From the NCBI RefSeq assembly GCF_002803845.1, contig NZ_CP024985.1, positions 8,195,501 to 8,259,500 of the forward strand: a stretch of 64,000 bases of DNA, in the 5' to 3' direction. The DNA is from Streptomyces lavendulae subsp. lavendulae. Its GTDB lineage: Bacteria > Actinomycetota > Actinomycetes > Streptomycetales > Streptomycetaceae. The position numbers and the translations under genes were made by a program. This document shows, piece after piece, positions 16,369-25,522 of this stretch. The notes under the pieces were generated by a model. It was given only the letters and a program-made list of their open reading frames with translations, was not told the DNA's origin and made no database searches. The first letter of the stretch is position 1. Each line of letters starts with the position of its first letter.

Positions 16369-17760
16369 ATGTCTGAGATAACCAGCCCCGCACGGCCCAC
16401 CGCCGTCGTCATCGGTGCGAGCGCCGCCGGCCTCTTCGCCGCATCCGTGCTCACCGAGTTCGCCGACGTCACCCTCATCGAACGGGACGAACTGCCGGAA
16501 GGGCCCGAGGGCCGCAGGGGCGTGCCCCAGGCCCGCCACGCGCACCTCCTGTGGAGCGGCGGTGTCCGGGCCTTCGAAGAGCTCCTGCCCGGCCTGACCG
16601 ACGACATCGTCGCCCGAGGGGGCCGACTGGTCCACATCATGGGAGACATGGTCTCCCGGGCGCCGAACGAGGTCTGGTTCCGCCGGTTCAGGACCACCCA
16701 CCACCGCAACCTCGTCTGCTCCCGCAACCTCCTGGACCACGCCCTGCGGGAGCGGGTGCTCCGGGATCCGCGCATCAGCCTGCTCGACGACACCGTCGTC
16801 GAAGGACTGGAGGGCGATGCCACCCGCGTCACCGGCGTCCGGATCCAGCCCGCCACCGGCGGACGCACCCTCTCCGCCGACCTGGTCGTCGACGCCTCCG
16901 GCCGCGGCTCCCACGCCCCGGCATGGCTCACCGACCTCGGCCTGCCCCCCGTCACCGAACGCCAGGTCAACGCGGGCGTCGCCTACGCCACCCGCGTGTA
17001 CCGGGCCCCCGCGGCCACAGTGGGCTCCTTCCCCCTGGTCAACGTGCAGGCCAACCCGGCCAGAACCCCCGGCCGGGGCGGCATCATCCTCCCCGTCGAG
17101 GACGGCCGGTGGATCGTCACCCTCTCCGGCACCCGCGGCGGCGAACCCACCAAGGACCCCGACGCCTTCGTCGACTTCGCCCTCAACCTGGGCGACCCCG
17201 TCATCGGCACACTCATCGAGAAAGCCGAACCCCTCGGCCCCATCGCGACCACCCGCAGCACCGCCAACCAGCGCCGCTACTACGAGAAGATGCGGGCATG
17301 GCCCGACGGCTTCGCCGTACTCGGCGACGCCATCGCCGGATACAACCCCGTCTACGGACACGGCCTGACCGTCACCGCCCAATGCGCCCTCGCCCTCAGA
17401 CGAATCCTGCGCACCACCGGCCTCGCCACCCCCGGCACGGCCCGCCGCATCCAGCAGTCCGTCTCCCGGCCCGTCGCCGGCGCCTGGGACCTCGCCGTCG
17501 GCCAGGACGCGTTCTACCCCGGCGCCGGCGACACACCCCCCAAGACCATCGAAAGGCTCCTCGCCCGCTACGTCGACCGAGCCGTCGAAACCGGCGCCCG
17601 GAGCCCCCGCGCCCTCGGCGCCCTCCTGGACGTGATGAGCCTGGAGAAGCCCGCCACCCGCCTCTTCTCCCCGGACATGCTCCTCCCCATGCTCTTCGGC
17701 CGGAAGCTGCCGCGCCTGCAGGCCCCGCCCCTCAGCGACACCGAAAAGGCAAGCGTCTGA
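16369..17760 (+). CDS. FAD-dependent oxidoreductase/monooxygenase
   Basis: 463 residues. The N-terminal Rossmann motif VVIGASAAGLFAA has Ser-Ala in place of the usual second Gly region, and Glu of TLIERDE binds the FAD ribose. A DASGRGS element lies near residue 170, and the conserved FAD-binding VLGDAIAGYNPVYGHGL lies near 320-337, as in the p-hydroxybenzoate hydroxylase fold. Close relatives are often annotated as NAD(P)/FAD-dependent oxidoreductases tied to secondary metabolism. No partner genes are adjacent. It converges on the STAND gene. Confidence 0.85.
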   Translation: MSEITSPARPTAVVIGASAAGLFAASVLTEFADVTLIERDELPEGPEGRRGVPQARHAHLLWSGGVRAFEELLPGLTDDIVARGGRLVHIMGDMVSRAPNEVWFRRFRTTHHRNLVCSRNLLDHALRERVLRDPRISLLDDTVVEGLEGDATRVTGVRIQPATGGRTLSADLVVDASGRGSHAPAWLTDLGLPPVTERQVNAGVAYATRVYRAPAATVGSFPLVNVQANPARTPGRGGIILPVEDGRWIVTLSGTRGGEPTKDPDAFVDFALNLGDPVIGTLIEKAEPLGPIATTRSTANQRRYYEKMRAWPDGFAVLGDAIAGYNPVYGHGLTVTAQCALALRRILRTTGLATPGTARRIQQSVSRPVAGAWDLAVGQDAFYPGAGDTPPKTIERLLARYVDRAVETGARSPRALGALLDVMSLEKPATRLFSPDMLLPMLFGRKLPRLQAPPLSDTEKASV

Positions 17761-17761
17761 A

Positions 17762-17786
17762 CCGGCCCCGTACGGCCGTGGGCCGG
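17762..17786. terminator. Hairpin between convergent FAD oxidoreductase and STAND genes
   Basis: Arms CCGGCCC and GGGCCGG pair perfectly over 7 bp with an 11-base loop. They occupy nearly the whole 30-base gap between the two stops. Confidence 0.6.
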
Positions 17787-17790
17787 CCCG

Positions 17791-20700
17791 TCACGCCCCC
17801 GCGGGCCTCAGGACCGCAGGCCACAGACGTTCCTCCAGCGGGGTCCTGCGGTGGCGTACCGCGGCGTCGCGGAGGCCGGCCATGGCCACGTCGCGGTACG
17901 GGCTGGCCGCGAGTTCCCGGGCGGCGTCGGCGCGTACGTCCTCCTCCCGGCGGCGGGCGGCGGCCGTGTCGAGGGCCTTCTGGAGCATCGCCTGGGGACC
18001 GTCGGCCAGGCCCCCGATCAACCGCAGCCAGTCCTTCCGGTCCGCGGTCGCGGCCAGCCTGGTCAGCGGCTTCTGCCACTTCCACCCCAGCCGGGTGACG
18101 TGGTGGGGGTCGGCCAGGCCCGACCCCGCCGTCCTGCGGGCCACCTCCAGCGCCACCCCGACGGCCCGACCGGGGTCGAACTCGCAGAGGCGTTCGGTCA
18201 GGAACCCGGCCCCCGAGTCGTGGATCGCCGCGGTGTCGGCCGACAGCCGCACCTGCCCGGCCACGGTGTCCACCGCCGCCGCGACCTCCTCCCGCGTGCC
18301 CAGCGGCGCGAAACGGCAGCGCAGGAGCGAGCGGAGGAGAGCGACCTCCCCGGCCGAGGCCTCCGGGACGGCCGCCGAGGCCAGGGCGGAGCCCAGCGCC
18401 GCGTCCAGTTCCTCCCAGCCGGGTTCGCCGCCGACGGCCGCGACCGAGGAGACCTCGTGGCCGTTCCAGTGCCGCAGCACCGTGCACGCGGTGGACCACC
18501 GCCGGTTGCGCACCGTCGACGCCAGCCGCGCCTGCACCGCGAGCGGCGGCCGGTCGGCGGCGCCCATGCGGACCAGATCGCCCCACAGGCGCAGCGCCGC
18601 CGTCCTGGCGTTCGGGTCGGGACACGGAGTGCCGTCCCACAGGCCCGCGCACCACTCGGCCAGATCCGGCCCGAACCGGTCGAACAGCGCGCGTGCCGGG
18701 GCGGCCGCCGGACCGGGCTGCTCCACCGTGCGCTTGGCCAGGGCGGCGAGCCAGGGGACGTCGGCCGTCGGCACCCGCGCGCGCAGGGCCTCCATGACCA
18801 GCCGGTGGGCCTGTGGGGCGTGATCGGCGAAGGCCGCCTGGATCACCCCGGCCATGCCGTCGCGGTTCCGGGGGCCGTGGTAGGGCCTTGCGCCCCGGAA
18901 CTCCGGCCATGCGTTGCGGCCCCGGGCCAGCTGCTCGTGCCGGAGCCCTTCGAGGGTCCGCCAGCGCTCCAGCGCGACGACCGCCCTGGCGTGGCCCGCC
19001 GCAGCCAGGGGGACGAGGAGCTTGGTGGCCCCGTCGAGAGCCAGGAAGGTGTCGTCGATCCTGTCATCCTTCCACCGGCCCCCCTTGGCAGGCCAGGGCA
19101 CGATCTCCGTCAGCCGGGCCGGCGGCAGCTGCGCCAGGCCGGCGACCGCGAACCGCAGTTCCGGGGATCCCGTACGCAGGCCCCGGCCGCCACGAGTGCC
19201 GACGACGTCGAGCCGAGCGGCGCACCAGGCGGCGGCCGCACGCGTCCCCGGGGCGTCGGCGGGCTCACGGAGCAGGGGCGGCAGCAGGGAGACCGCGATG
19301 CCGTCGACGGTGTCCCGGCCCTCGCACAGGGCGACGGTCTCCTCCAGGAGCCCGGGCACCCCGTCGGCCGTCTCGCGCAGCAGCGTGCCGACCCGGCCGA
19401 GCACCGCCCTCAGCCGGGGGTTCGGGACGTCGAACGGGCTCTTCCCCTCGGCGGCCAGAGCGCGGATCACGTCCCCGGGTGAAGACCTGTCGGGAGCGGA
19501 GAGGGCGGCGGCGAACCAGTGGGCGTCCAGCGCGGCCTGGGCCTGCCGCCACTCCTCCACCGGCGTACGGGCCCCCCACGCGCCGGCGCCGGCCTCCGGC
19601 TCTTCCCCGCCCTCGGCCGGAAGGGCCCTGTCGGTACCGAGCCGCTGGGCGATCCGGGCCGCGACCGGGAAGAGCGCGTCCCATTCCGGATCCCCGGCAC
19701 GCCGGCGGATGACGGCCACGCACTGGAGTACCTGCGGGCGCGAGCGATGCCGTTCGGCCAGCGCGAGCAGCTCCCGCATGCGCGCGGCCGTCCACTCCCC
19801 CCGGTGTTCGGCCAGGGCCTCGACCAGCCGTACCGCCTGGTTTCCATGGCTGCTCGCACTGTTCGAATTCAGGTTGACCAGCCACGACCACAGGCAGTGC
19901 GCGCCACCGCAGCCGCCCGGCGCCGCGTCCTGCGGCTCCGGCTCGCGCCTCAGACAGCGCGCAGGGTCCGCGCACAGCTCGCGCAGGAACGTCCAGACCA
20001 CGTCCGCCGTCCTCCCGTCGAGTCGCCCGAACCTGCACAGCACGTCCAGTACGCGCCACTCCATCCGGGCGCCGGCGCGGGAGTCGCGCTTGAGGACGAC
20101 GCCCAGGTCCTCGGCCACCCGCCCGGGATCCGTGTGCTCACGGGTCGGCAGCAGGGCCAGCACCTCGCGCACCATCGCCGGTGACGCCTGCTCCCGCAGG
20201 TACCGGTGGAACACCGCGCGGATGTCGCCGTACAGGTCGTCCGGCAGCAGCGCGCAGGCCCGTACGGCGATCACCTGCAGGTCGACGTCCTCGCTCCCCA
20301 GCAGTCCGGTGAGCAGTTCCTCCGCGTCGTCCCGCACGCGGCCCTTCGCGCGCATGCCCTGCACCAGGGCCTGTTCGGCGACCACCGCACGCAGGTGGTC
20401 GTCCGGATGCGCGGCCAGGTGCCGGCCGAGCGCCCCGAAGTACGACTGCTTCTTCTCGGCGGCGAGGCGCACCAGGCAGCGGCCCGCCGCGTACTCGAAG
20501 AGCGTCTGGTGGAAGAAGTGGACGTTCGAGCGGCCGTCGGCCGTGCCCGCGACCACGCTGCGCCGGTCTAGCTGTGCCAGCTGCTCCAGCGGATCGCCGT
20601 CGCCGGCCTCCGGGTTCGCGCCGGGCAGGCGGCCGACGGCGTCCGCGACGGGCAGCGCCACCGTTCCGTCGTGCAGCATGAGGCGGGCGAGGGACTGGGC

Positions 20701-22071
20701 GGGCCAGGAGAGGTCCGGCGAGTCCGGTACGGCGTGGCCGGCGGCTCCGTGGCGGGCGTCCTCGCGGACCCGCCGCTCCCAGTAGCGCTCGTACAGCCCC
20801 GCGGCGTCGATCTCGGGGGAGGGCGACTGCGGTGCGTACACCTCGAAGAGCATGCGCAGCGTCAGCGGCCTGGCGACCACCTCGCGGACGGGCAGCCCGC
20901 GCACCGCGGCCGCCAGCAGGTCCGCCACCGCCCCGGCGCGGGCGGCGGGGGTGGCCGCGGGCAGGTAGTGCAGGCAGTACGTGGCCAGGGCGCGCTCCAG
21001 CTCCTCCCCGCTGCGGAAGTCGCCGACGTGGAAGACGACGTCGGACGGTGTCCTGCCGAGGAGGTCCTGGAGGGCGGTCCCGTCGCGGGTGCGGCAGGTC
21101 AAGGCGAGCGGTACGCCCCGCTCCTGGCAGGAGGCGACGATCCGGCCCAGCACGTCCCGGCCGTCCCCGGCGTGCAGGAGCAGGTCCGCCGTGTCGAGGA
21201 GCGCGACGCAGCCGGCGGTCAGGCTCGGTCCGAAGGACTCCAGGAGCCGTCCGCCCTCGCCGGGGACGAGCAGCTGCTCGGCCCGCAGCAGGACCGGCCG
21301 CAGCGCCGTGCCCGCGCGGATCTCGTCGGACGGAGGGCCGGTGCGCGTCTCCTGAAGCGGGGCCGCCGCCCGTCGGCCGTCGAGGAGTTCCGCCAGGTAC
21401 CACAGCAGGCTCGACTTGCCGGTGCCCGCCTCGCCCAGCACCACCTGGACCGGCTGCCCGGGGCTGCGGGCCAGGGCCTGCTGCTGCAGGACGCGCGCCA
21501 GACGCTCCTCGGTGCCGCGCCGCACGTACACGTCCCGCAGCGAGACCGGCGGGAGGTCCGCGGAGCCGTGGTCGAGGAGCAGCATGTCCCGGCGGGCGCG
21601 CTCGCTGATCTCGTCGACGAGCCGCCGGTGCCCGCTGCCGCCGTCGCCGGCCCGCCGGGCGGTGAACCGCCACAGCTGCCGGGCGGCCCTCTCCAGCCCG
21701 AGGCGGAGACCGGAGGGCAGCACGTACTCCGGCTCACCGAGGCGTGCCAGCGCCTCCACGACGCGCCGGCGGTCCTCGGTGACGGGCCGTTCCGCCGCGA
21801 GGTCGGCGCGCAGCTGCCGGAACGTCTGCAGGCCGAACGTCGTGTACCGGTCGGGTGCCGTACTCGCCCCCGCCCGCCGGTCGCGCTCCATCTGCCGGGC
21901 GATCCGCGCGTGGACGCGCCGCCAGAGGAGGGGGTCCGGGCGGTCGCGCATCTCGCCGTCGCGGGACGGGGGCCGTCCGGACTCCTGCCGGTCCTCAAGG
22001 TCGTACAGCAGGGACAGGGCCCGCCGCAGGTACGCCCGCACCTCCTGCGCAACGGCTTCCTCGGACGCCAT
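17791..22071 (-). CDS. Large STAND-type NTPase with helical-repeat C-terminus
   Basis: 1426 residues from an ATG at 22071 preceded by GGGGAGGGG; the frame is open further upstream without a ribosome site. A charged N-terminal helical domain (about 1-180) precedes an NTPase with Walker A GEAGTGKS (213-220) and Walker B VALLDTADLL (289-298). A winged-helix-like segment (about 430-560) is followed by about 850 residues of degenerate Leu/Ala/Arg helical repeats, probably TPR/HEAT-like. No effector domain of known type (nuclease, TIR, protease) is apparent. STAND proteins act as signal-induced switches in regulation or anti-phage defence; which applies here is unknown. It stands alone on its strand. 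Confidence 0.78.
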   Translation of the reverse strand: MASEEAVAQEVRAYLRRALSLLYDLEDRQESGRPPSRDGEMRDRPDPLLWRRVHARIARQMERDRRAGASTAPDRYTTFGLQTFRQLRADLAAERPVTEDRRRVVEALARLGEPEYVLPSGLRLGLERAARQLWRFTARRAGDGGSGHRRLVDEISERARRDMLLLDHGSADLPPVSLRDVYVRRGTEERLARVLQQQALARSPGQPVQVVLGEAGTGKSSLLWYLAELLDGRRAAAPLQETRTGPPSDEIRAGTALRPVLLRAEQLLVPGEGGRLLESFGPSLTAGCVALLDTADLLLHAGDGRDVLGRIVASCQERGVPLALTCRTRDGTALQDLLGRTPSDVVFHVGDFRSGEELERALATYCLHYLPAATPAARAGAVADLLAAAVRGLPVREVVARPLTLRMLFEVYAPQSPSPEIDAAGLYERYWERRVREDARHGAAGHAVPDSPDLSWPAQSLARLMLHDGTVALPVADAVGRLPGANPEAGDGDPLEQLAQLDRRSVVAGTADGRSNVHFFHQTLFEYAAGRCLVRLAAEKKQSYFGALGRHLAAHPDDHLRAVVAEQALVQGMRAKGRVRDDAEELLTGLLGSEDVDLQVIAVRACALLPDDLYGDIRAVFHRYLREQASPAMVREVLALLPTREHTDPGRVAEDLGVVLKRDSRAGARMEWRVLDVLCRFGRLDGRTADVVWTFLRELCADPARCLRREPEPQDAAPGGCGGAHCLWSWLVNLNSNSASSHGNQAVRLVEALAEHRGEWTAARMRELLALAERHRSRPQVLQCVAVIRRRAGDPEWDALFPVAARIAQRLGTDRALPAEGGEEPEAGAGAWGARTPVEEWRQAQAALDAHWFAAALSAPDRSSPGDVIRALAAEGKSPFDVPNPRLRAVLGRVGTLLRETADGVPGLLEETVALCEGRDTVDGIAVSLLPPLLREPADAPGTRAAAAWCAARLDVVGTRGGRGLRTGSPELRFAVAGLAQLPPARLTEIVPWPAKGGRWKDDRIDDTFLALDGATKLLVPLAAAGHARAVVALERWRTLEGLRHEQLARGRNAWPEFRGARPYHGPRNRDGMAGVIQAAFADHAPQAHRLVMEALRARVPTADVPWLAALAKRTVEQPGPAAAPARALFDRFGPDLAEWCAGLWDGTPCPDPNARTAALRLWGDLVRMGAADRPPLAVQARLASTVRNRRWSTACTVLRHWNGHEVSSVAAVGGEPGWEELDAALGSALASAAVPEASAGEVALLRSLLRCRFAPLGTREEVAAAVDTVAGQVRLSADTAAIHDSGAGFLTERLCEFDPGRAVGVALEVARRTAGSGLADPHHVTRLGWKWQKPLTRLAATADRKDWLRLIGGLADGPQAMLQKALDTAAARRREEDVRADAARELAASPYRDVAMAGLRDAAVRHRRTPLEERLWPAVLRPAGA

Positions 22072-22342
22072 CGGCCCCTCCCCGCTGACGGATCGACAGG
22101 CGTCCAGCGTAGGGCACGCCGTCCGGCCGCGTGGGGGATCCGGCGTCCGGCCCCCGATGAACGAGACCTCGCGGGAGTTGTGCACACACCGCCTCCGACC
22201 TGCGCGTCCACACCGCCCGGACGGGATTCCCCGCGGGATTTCCGGACCGCCGACACGCCTGGCGAACCTGGCAGGGCACGCCGACGAACCGGGGTGCGGG
22301 CCCGCACCTCACCGACTCAAGAAACGGTGAGGTCACCACACC

Positions 22343-22561
22343 ATGCGTCATGTCCGTTCCGTCATCGACTCCTTCACCGACCACGCACTGCACGCCGCCG
22401 GCACCGTCCTGTCCTGGCACCCGAGCCCGGAGGTGCGTTTCCTGGGGCAGGTCGTCCAAGACCTGGCCTCCAGCGAAGCGGTACGCCTGTGGGTACGCAC
22501 CACCGCTCAGGTGTACCGGGCACAGCTCATGGCGCGCATGAGCCGCCGCGCCGATCGCTGA
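22343..22561 (+). CDS. Small hypothetical protein
   Basis: 72 residues with a possible GTGAGG ribosome site. It is a mixed helical sequence (SVIDSFTDHALHAAGTVLSWHP, then ASSEAVRLWVRTTAQVYRAQLMARM) with no recognised domain. It is divergent from the STAND gene and followed by a clear terminator, which supports a real transcript. Confidence 0.55.
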   Translation: MRHVRSVIDSFTDHALHAAGTVLSWHPSPEVRFLGQVVQDLASSEAVRLWVRTTAQVYRAQLMARMSRRADR

Positions 22562-22579
22562 CACCCCACGGCTCGCCTG

Positions 22580-22599
22580 CCGACCGCCCTTGCGGTCGG
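22580..22599. terminator. Bidirectional hairpin terminator
   Basis: Perfect 8-bp arms CCGACCGC and GCGGTCGG with a CCTT loop lie between two convergent genes. Confidence 0.75.
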
Positions 22600-22600
22600 A

Positions 22601-23230
22601 TCAGTGCGGGGCCGCCAGGTTCACGCCCAGCAGGGCCTCCAGCCGGGAGACGGTCTGCTCGGGCTGCTGGGCGTGAACTCCCGCGAAGCCGAGCTTCTCC
22701 GCGGCCCGCACGTACTCTTCGGTGTCGTCGACGAAGACGCACTCGCCGGCCGGCAGCCCCAGCAGCTCCAGCATGACCTCGAACAGCTCCGGGTCGGGCT
22801 TGCGCAGCCCGTGGCACTCGGAAATGACCACGCTGTGATAGAGCTCGTCGAGCTCGTAGCCGTCGTAGAGATTCCAAGGAGCGAGCCCCACCGAGTTGGA
22901 CAGGATGCCGACCTTGATCCCGGCCTGCTTCGCTGCGGCGGCCGCATCGATCAGGGTCTGCTCCGGCCGCAGGTCGGCGAAGATCCGGCCCATCAGATTG
23001 TCCGGAGATACCCCGAGCTTGGGGGCGGCGGCCTCGTTCCATTCGGTCTGGCCCATGGCGCCGCGCTCCAGCTCGTGGGTGAGCCGAACGCCTTCCTCGT
23101 CCATGTACAGCGCCTTGACGCACGCGCCCTGCGGCAGTCTCTCGCGCTGTTCGAAGGCCAGCACCGCCGGCAGCAGCGGCGTGGTGAGCACCCCGCCGAA
23201 ATCGAGGACGAGACCGGTGCGGTGAGACAT
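22601..23230 (-). CDS. HAD-superfamily hydrolase (HAD-IA type)
   Basis: 209 residues from an ATG at 23230 with GGAG upstream. Motif I is LDFGGVL near residue 9, motif II has Ser in GILSNSVG, motif III has Lys in GLRKPDPELF, and motif IV is CVFVDDTEE. Motif I has Gly where phosphatases usually have the second Asp, as is common in DFGGVL-type members. It is probably a small-molecule phosphatase or dehalogenase-like hydrolase; the substrate is unknown. Confidence 0.85.
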   Translation of the reverse strand: MSHRTGLVLDFGGVLTTPLLPAVLAFEQRERLPQGACVKALYMDEEGVRLTHELERGAMGQTEWNEAAAPKLGVSPDNLMGRIFADLRPEQTLIDAAAAAKQAGIKVGILSNSVGLAPWNLYDGYELDELYHSVVISECHGLRKPDPELFEVMLELLGLPAGECVFVDDTEEYVRAAEKLGFAGVHAQQPEQTVSRLEALLGVNLAAPH

Positions 23231-23504
23231 GCGGGAACTCCAACATTGGTGATCGGCCGGGTGGAAGCCGGGGCGACCGTCGAACCCGGTTCGACGGTCG
23301 CGCCTCGTCATGGGGGAGCAGCAAATCACACAGCCGCACAGCGACCTCTCCCACTACGGTCAAGACCAGCCGTGAGATGCCGCGTACCACGACGGACGAT
23401 AGGCTTGAGCCGCCATCAGTACGGCGTAGCGGCTCGACCGCTGCTGCGGGTTTCGGAGCCGTCGTGTCTCACCGGCCGTACCGTCAGCGTCCAAGGCAGG
23501 TTGA

Positions 23505-23834
23505 ATGATGAACCGAACGCGTCGTCTTGCAGCACTCACGCTCTTGGTTGCCTCACCTCTCGCCGTGGGCCCCGTCATCGCAGCCCACGCCTCGACCACC
23601 GCGGCCCCCGCTGCCGCGAAGTGCAACGTCGAGGTGGACTCGGCCGGCAAGTACCACGTGTGGGGCGAAGGATTCCCCGGCGGCACGACGGTGACCTACT
23701 CCGGCTCCACCTCGGGCTCGGTTCCCATCGACAAGTCCGGAAGGTTCGACCTCGGCGGTCTCACCGGAAGCAAGTACGTGGTCAAGACGGCAGACGGCAA
23801 GACCACGGTCACCTGCGCAGCGGTCCACCACTGA
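23505..23834 (+). CDS. Small secreted protein
   Basis: 109 residues. A basic N-terminus (MNRTRR), a hydrophobic core (LAALTLLVASPLAVGPVIA) and an AHA cleavage site form a signal peptide. The mature part has about 75 residues rich in Gly, Thr and Ser with two Cys, resembling a small Ig-like or beta-sandwich exported protein of streptomycetes. The function is unknown. Confidence 0.8.
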   Translation: MMNRTRRLAALTLLVASPLAVGPVIAAHASTTAAPAAAKCNVEVDSAGKYHVWGEGFPGGTTVTYSGSTSGSVPIDKSGRFDLGGLTGSKYVVKTADGKTTVTCAAVHH

Positions 23835-23838
23835 GGCT

Positions 23839-24240
23839 CACGCGACGCCCTGCGCCGGGTCGGTATCCTCGGTCGTAGATCGCCCGCCGCCACGGTTCCC
23901 TCACGGCGGGCATCCGCGCGAGCGTGTATCGGAACGCCTCCCTGGAGGGCTGGAACGGGCACCACGGGTGCGGCGGCAGCGGGTCGTCCCGCTCCACGCC
24001 GGCCGGCAGCCCGCCGACCACCGGAAGCCGGGTCCGGGGCGGCGCCGGGCTGCCATACGTCTCCGGTCTGCGGATGGACCGGCACCAGCACCAGGTCACC
24101 GGCCGGCTCGCTGACCGACGCGCCCCCGGCGGCCGCCACCACGTGCGCGAGAGCCACGCCCGCGGGGATGTCCCGGTACTCGCTCAGCCGGTGCCACAGG
24201 GGGCCGACGGCCAGTAGCTCCGCCCAGTCCGTGACGGGCC
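23839..24240 (-). pseudogene. Frameshifted remnant of an unidentified gene
   Basis: Two minus-strand frames together read as one protein: VTDWAELLAVGPLWHRLSEY onward to GDLVLVPVHPQTGDVW, then after a frame change RTRLPVVGGLPAGVERDD to FRYTLARMPAVREPW. No start codon precedes the first part, and a TGA lies just upstream. It is probably a decayed gene of unknown family. The coding look of each half is the only support. Confidence 0.35.
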
Positions 24241-24500
24241 GCTCCGGCGGGCCGGACAGCCGGGTTCATGAAGAGGCTTCGTCCCGCCCCGCGTTGGCAA
24301 CGCCACCGCCCGACCCCGCATTGCCACGGCACGCGACCGACCCGTCGGCGGCGCGGGGCGTGAACCGCAACGCCCCGCCGACCAGCACCGCCCGCGTGGC
24401 CGGTCGCCCGGACCGAAACCGGCTTTCGGCGGGTCGGGGGGGTATTGTCGTCCGGTCACGGACGGCAATCGGAGCGTCTGTTCAACCCAGGGGAACCAAC

Positions 24501-24842
24501 ATGGCTGATCTGAACTCGCTGCGGGCAAGCCTTGCGTCAGGTGAGCACGAGTTCGCCGACACCTTGGCCTTCGTCGCCGCGCATTACGAGTACCAGCCGC
24601 AGGCGTTCCGCAACGGTGAACTGGAAAATGCCGCAGGTGAGAACGAGGGTTCGTGTAAGACGCTGGGACTGGCCCTGCTGGAAGGCCTCAGCGACCAGGA
24701 GGCGCTGTGGGCATTCGGTGAGTACTACCGCAGTGTGCTGGCGACGCCGAACGACACTGATCACGGCAACATTCGCAACCTCATGGCCCATGGCCTGGCA
24801 GGAGTGAGCTTCGCCGGGCAGCCCTTGGCCCGCAAGAGCTGA
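24501..24842 (+). CDS. HopJ-type protein
   Basis: 113 residues with GGGGA upstream of the ATG. It matches the HopJ type III effector family pattern: a short helical protein with FADTLAFVAAHYEYQPQAFRNG, then NEGSCKTLGLALLEGLSDQEAL and HGNIRNLM. Despite the family name, such proteins are widespread in bacteria without type III secretion, and their role is unknown. It stands alone. Confidence 0.82.
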   Translation: MADLNSLRASLASGEHEFADTLAFVAAHYEYQPQAFRNGELENAAGENEGSCKTLGLALLEGLSDQEALWAFGEYYRSVLATPNDTDHGNIRNLMAHGLAGVSFAGQPLARKS

Positions 24843-25049
24843 CCAGCGAAGTCGGGCGAGCACCCAAAGGTCACGTCCACCACGCATAGGGCTGCGGGAC
24901 GTCGAGGCCAAGCGGCGCGTCGCCGTGTCGATGCCTGTCCACCTGAGCGTCCGGACGGGCTATTCCGCCGGGTGCGGGGCGGACGGTGGCTCTGATACTG
25001 GCCTCCTGGGTGCCCCGACGGCGGGGCGCGCCGATGAAGGAGTACGGAC

Positions 25050-25307
25050 GTGAACTCACCGATGGCCGCGGAGAGCGGCTGCGACCTGATGAAGCGCCTC
25101 GCCAAGGACCTCAAGCTGAGCATCGCCAAGACCCAGGAGCACGCGGACCAGGTCGCGAGCAGGATCGCTGAGCTGGAAGCGCAGGCGAATCCCGACCAGA
25201 GCCAGATCAGCGCCTTGAAACAGGCGCTGGAAGTACTCAGGAAGAAGATCGAGGACGAGCGCGCGTCGCTGTCGGAACTGGAGGACGTGATCAGCGAGAA
25301 CTGCTGA
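25050..25307 (+). CDS. Small coiled-coil hypothetical protein
   Basis: 85 residues from a GTG with AAGGAG eight bases upstream. From about residue 12 to 80 it is a continuous predicted coiled coil (KRLAKDLKLSIAKTQEHADQ, ALKQALEVLRKKIEDER). It resembles small actinobacterial structural proteins but has no recognised family. Confidence 0.6.
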   Translation: MNSPMAAESGCDLMKRLAKDLKLSIAKTQEHADQVASRIAELEAQANPDQSQISALKQALEVLRKKIEDERASLSELEDVISENC

Positions 25308-25522
25308 GACGTTCCCTGCCGATCATCGGAACGCCGGCCTGACCGACGCGAGGCTCACCCAGCGCGGAGTGCACCGCCCGGTGCGAAGGAGCCCGCGCGT
25401 GAACCGGACTCCTCGCCCACGGCCGCTGCGGGTGGCCGATGACGTCCTCGGCCGCCCGCAGCAGCCGGAAGGCCGGCTCCGGGTCGGTGCCCGCGCTGCC
25501 GACGACGGGCGGGATTCGCTCC

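Noticed and set aside
16551..18098. Long plus-strand frame of 515 codons overlapping the FAD oxidoreductase
   Set aside because: It is an Arg/Pro-rich shadow frame of the real gene; high GC makes such frames common.
17791..22185. STAND protein start at 22185
   Set aside because: The ATG at 22071 has a strong ribosome site and the upstream 38 residues look non-coding.
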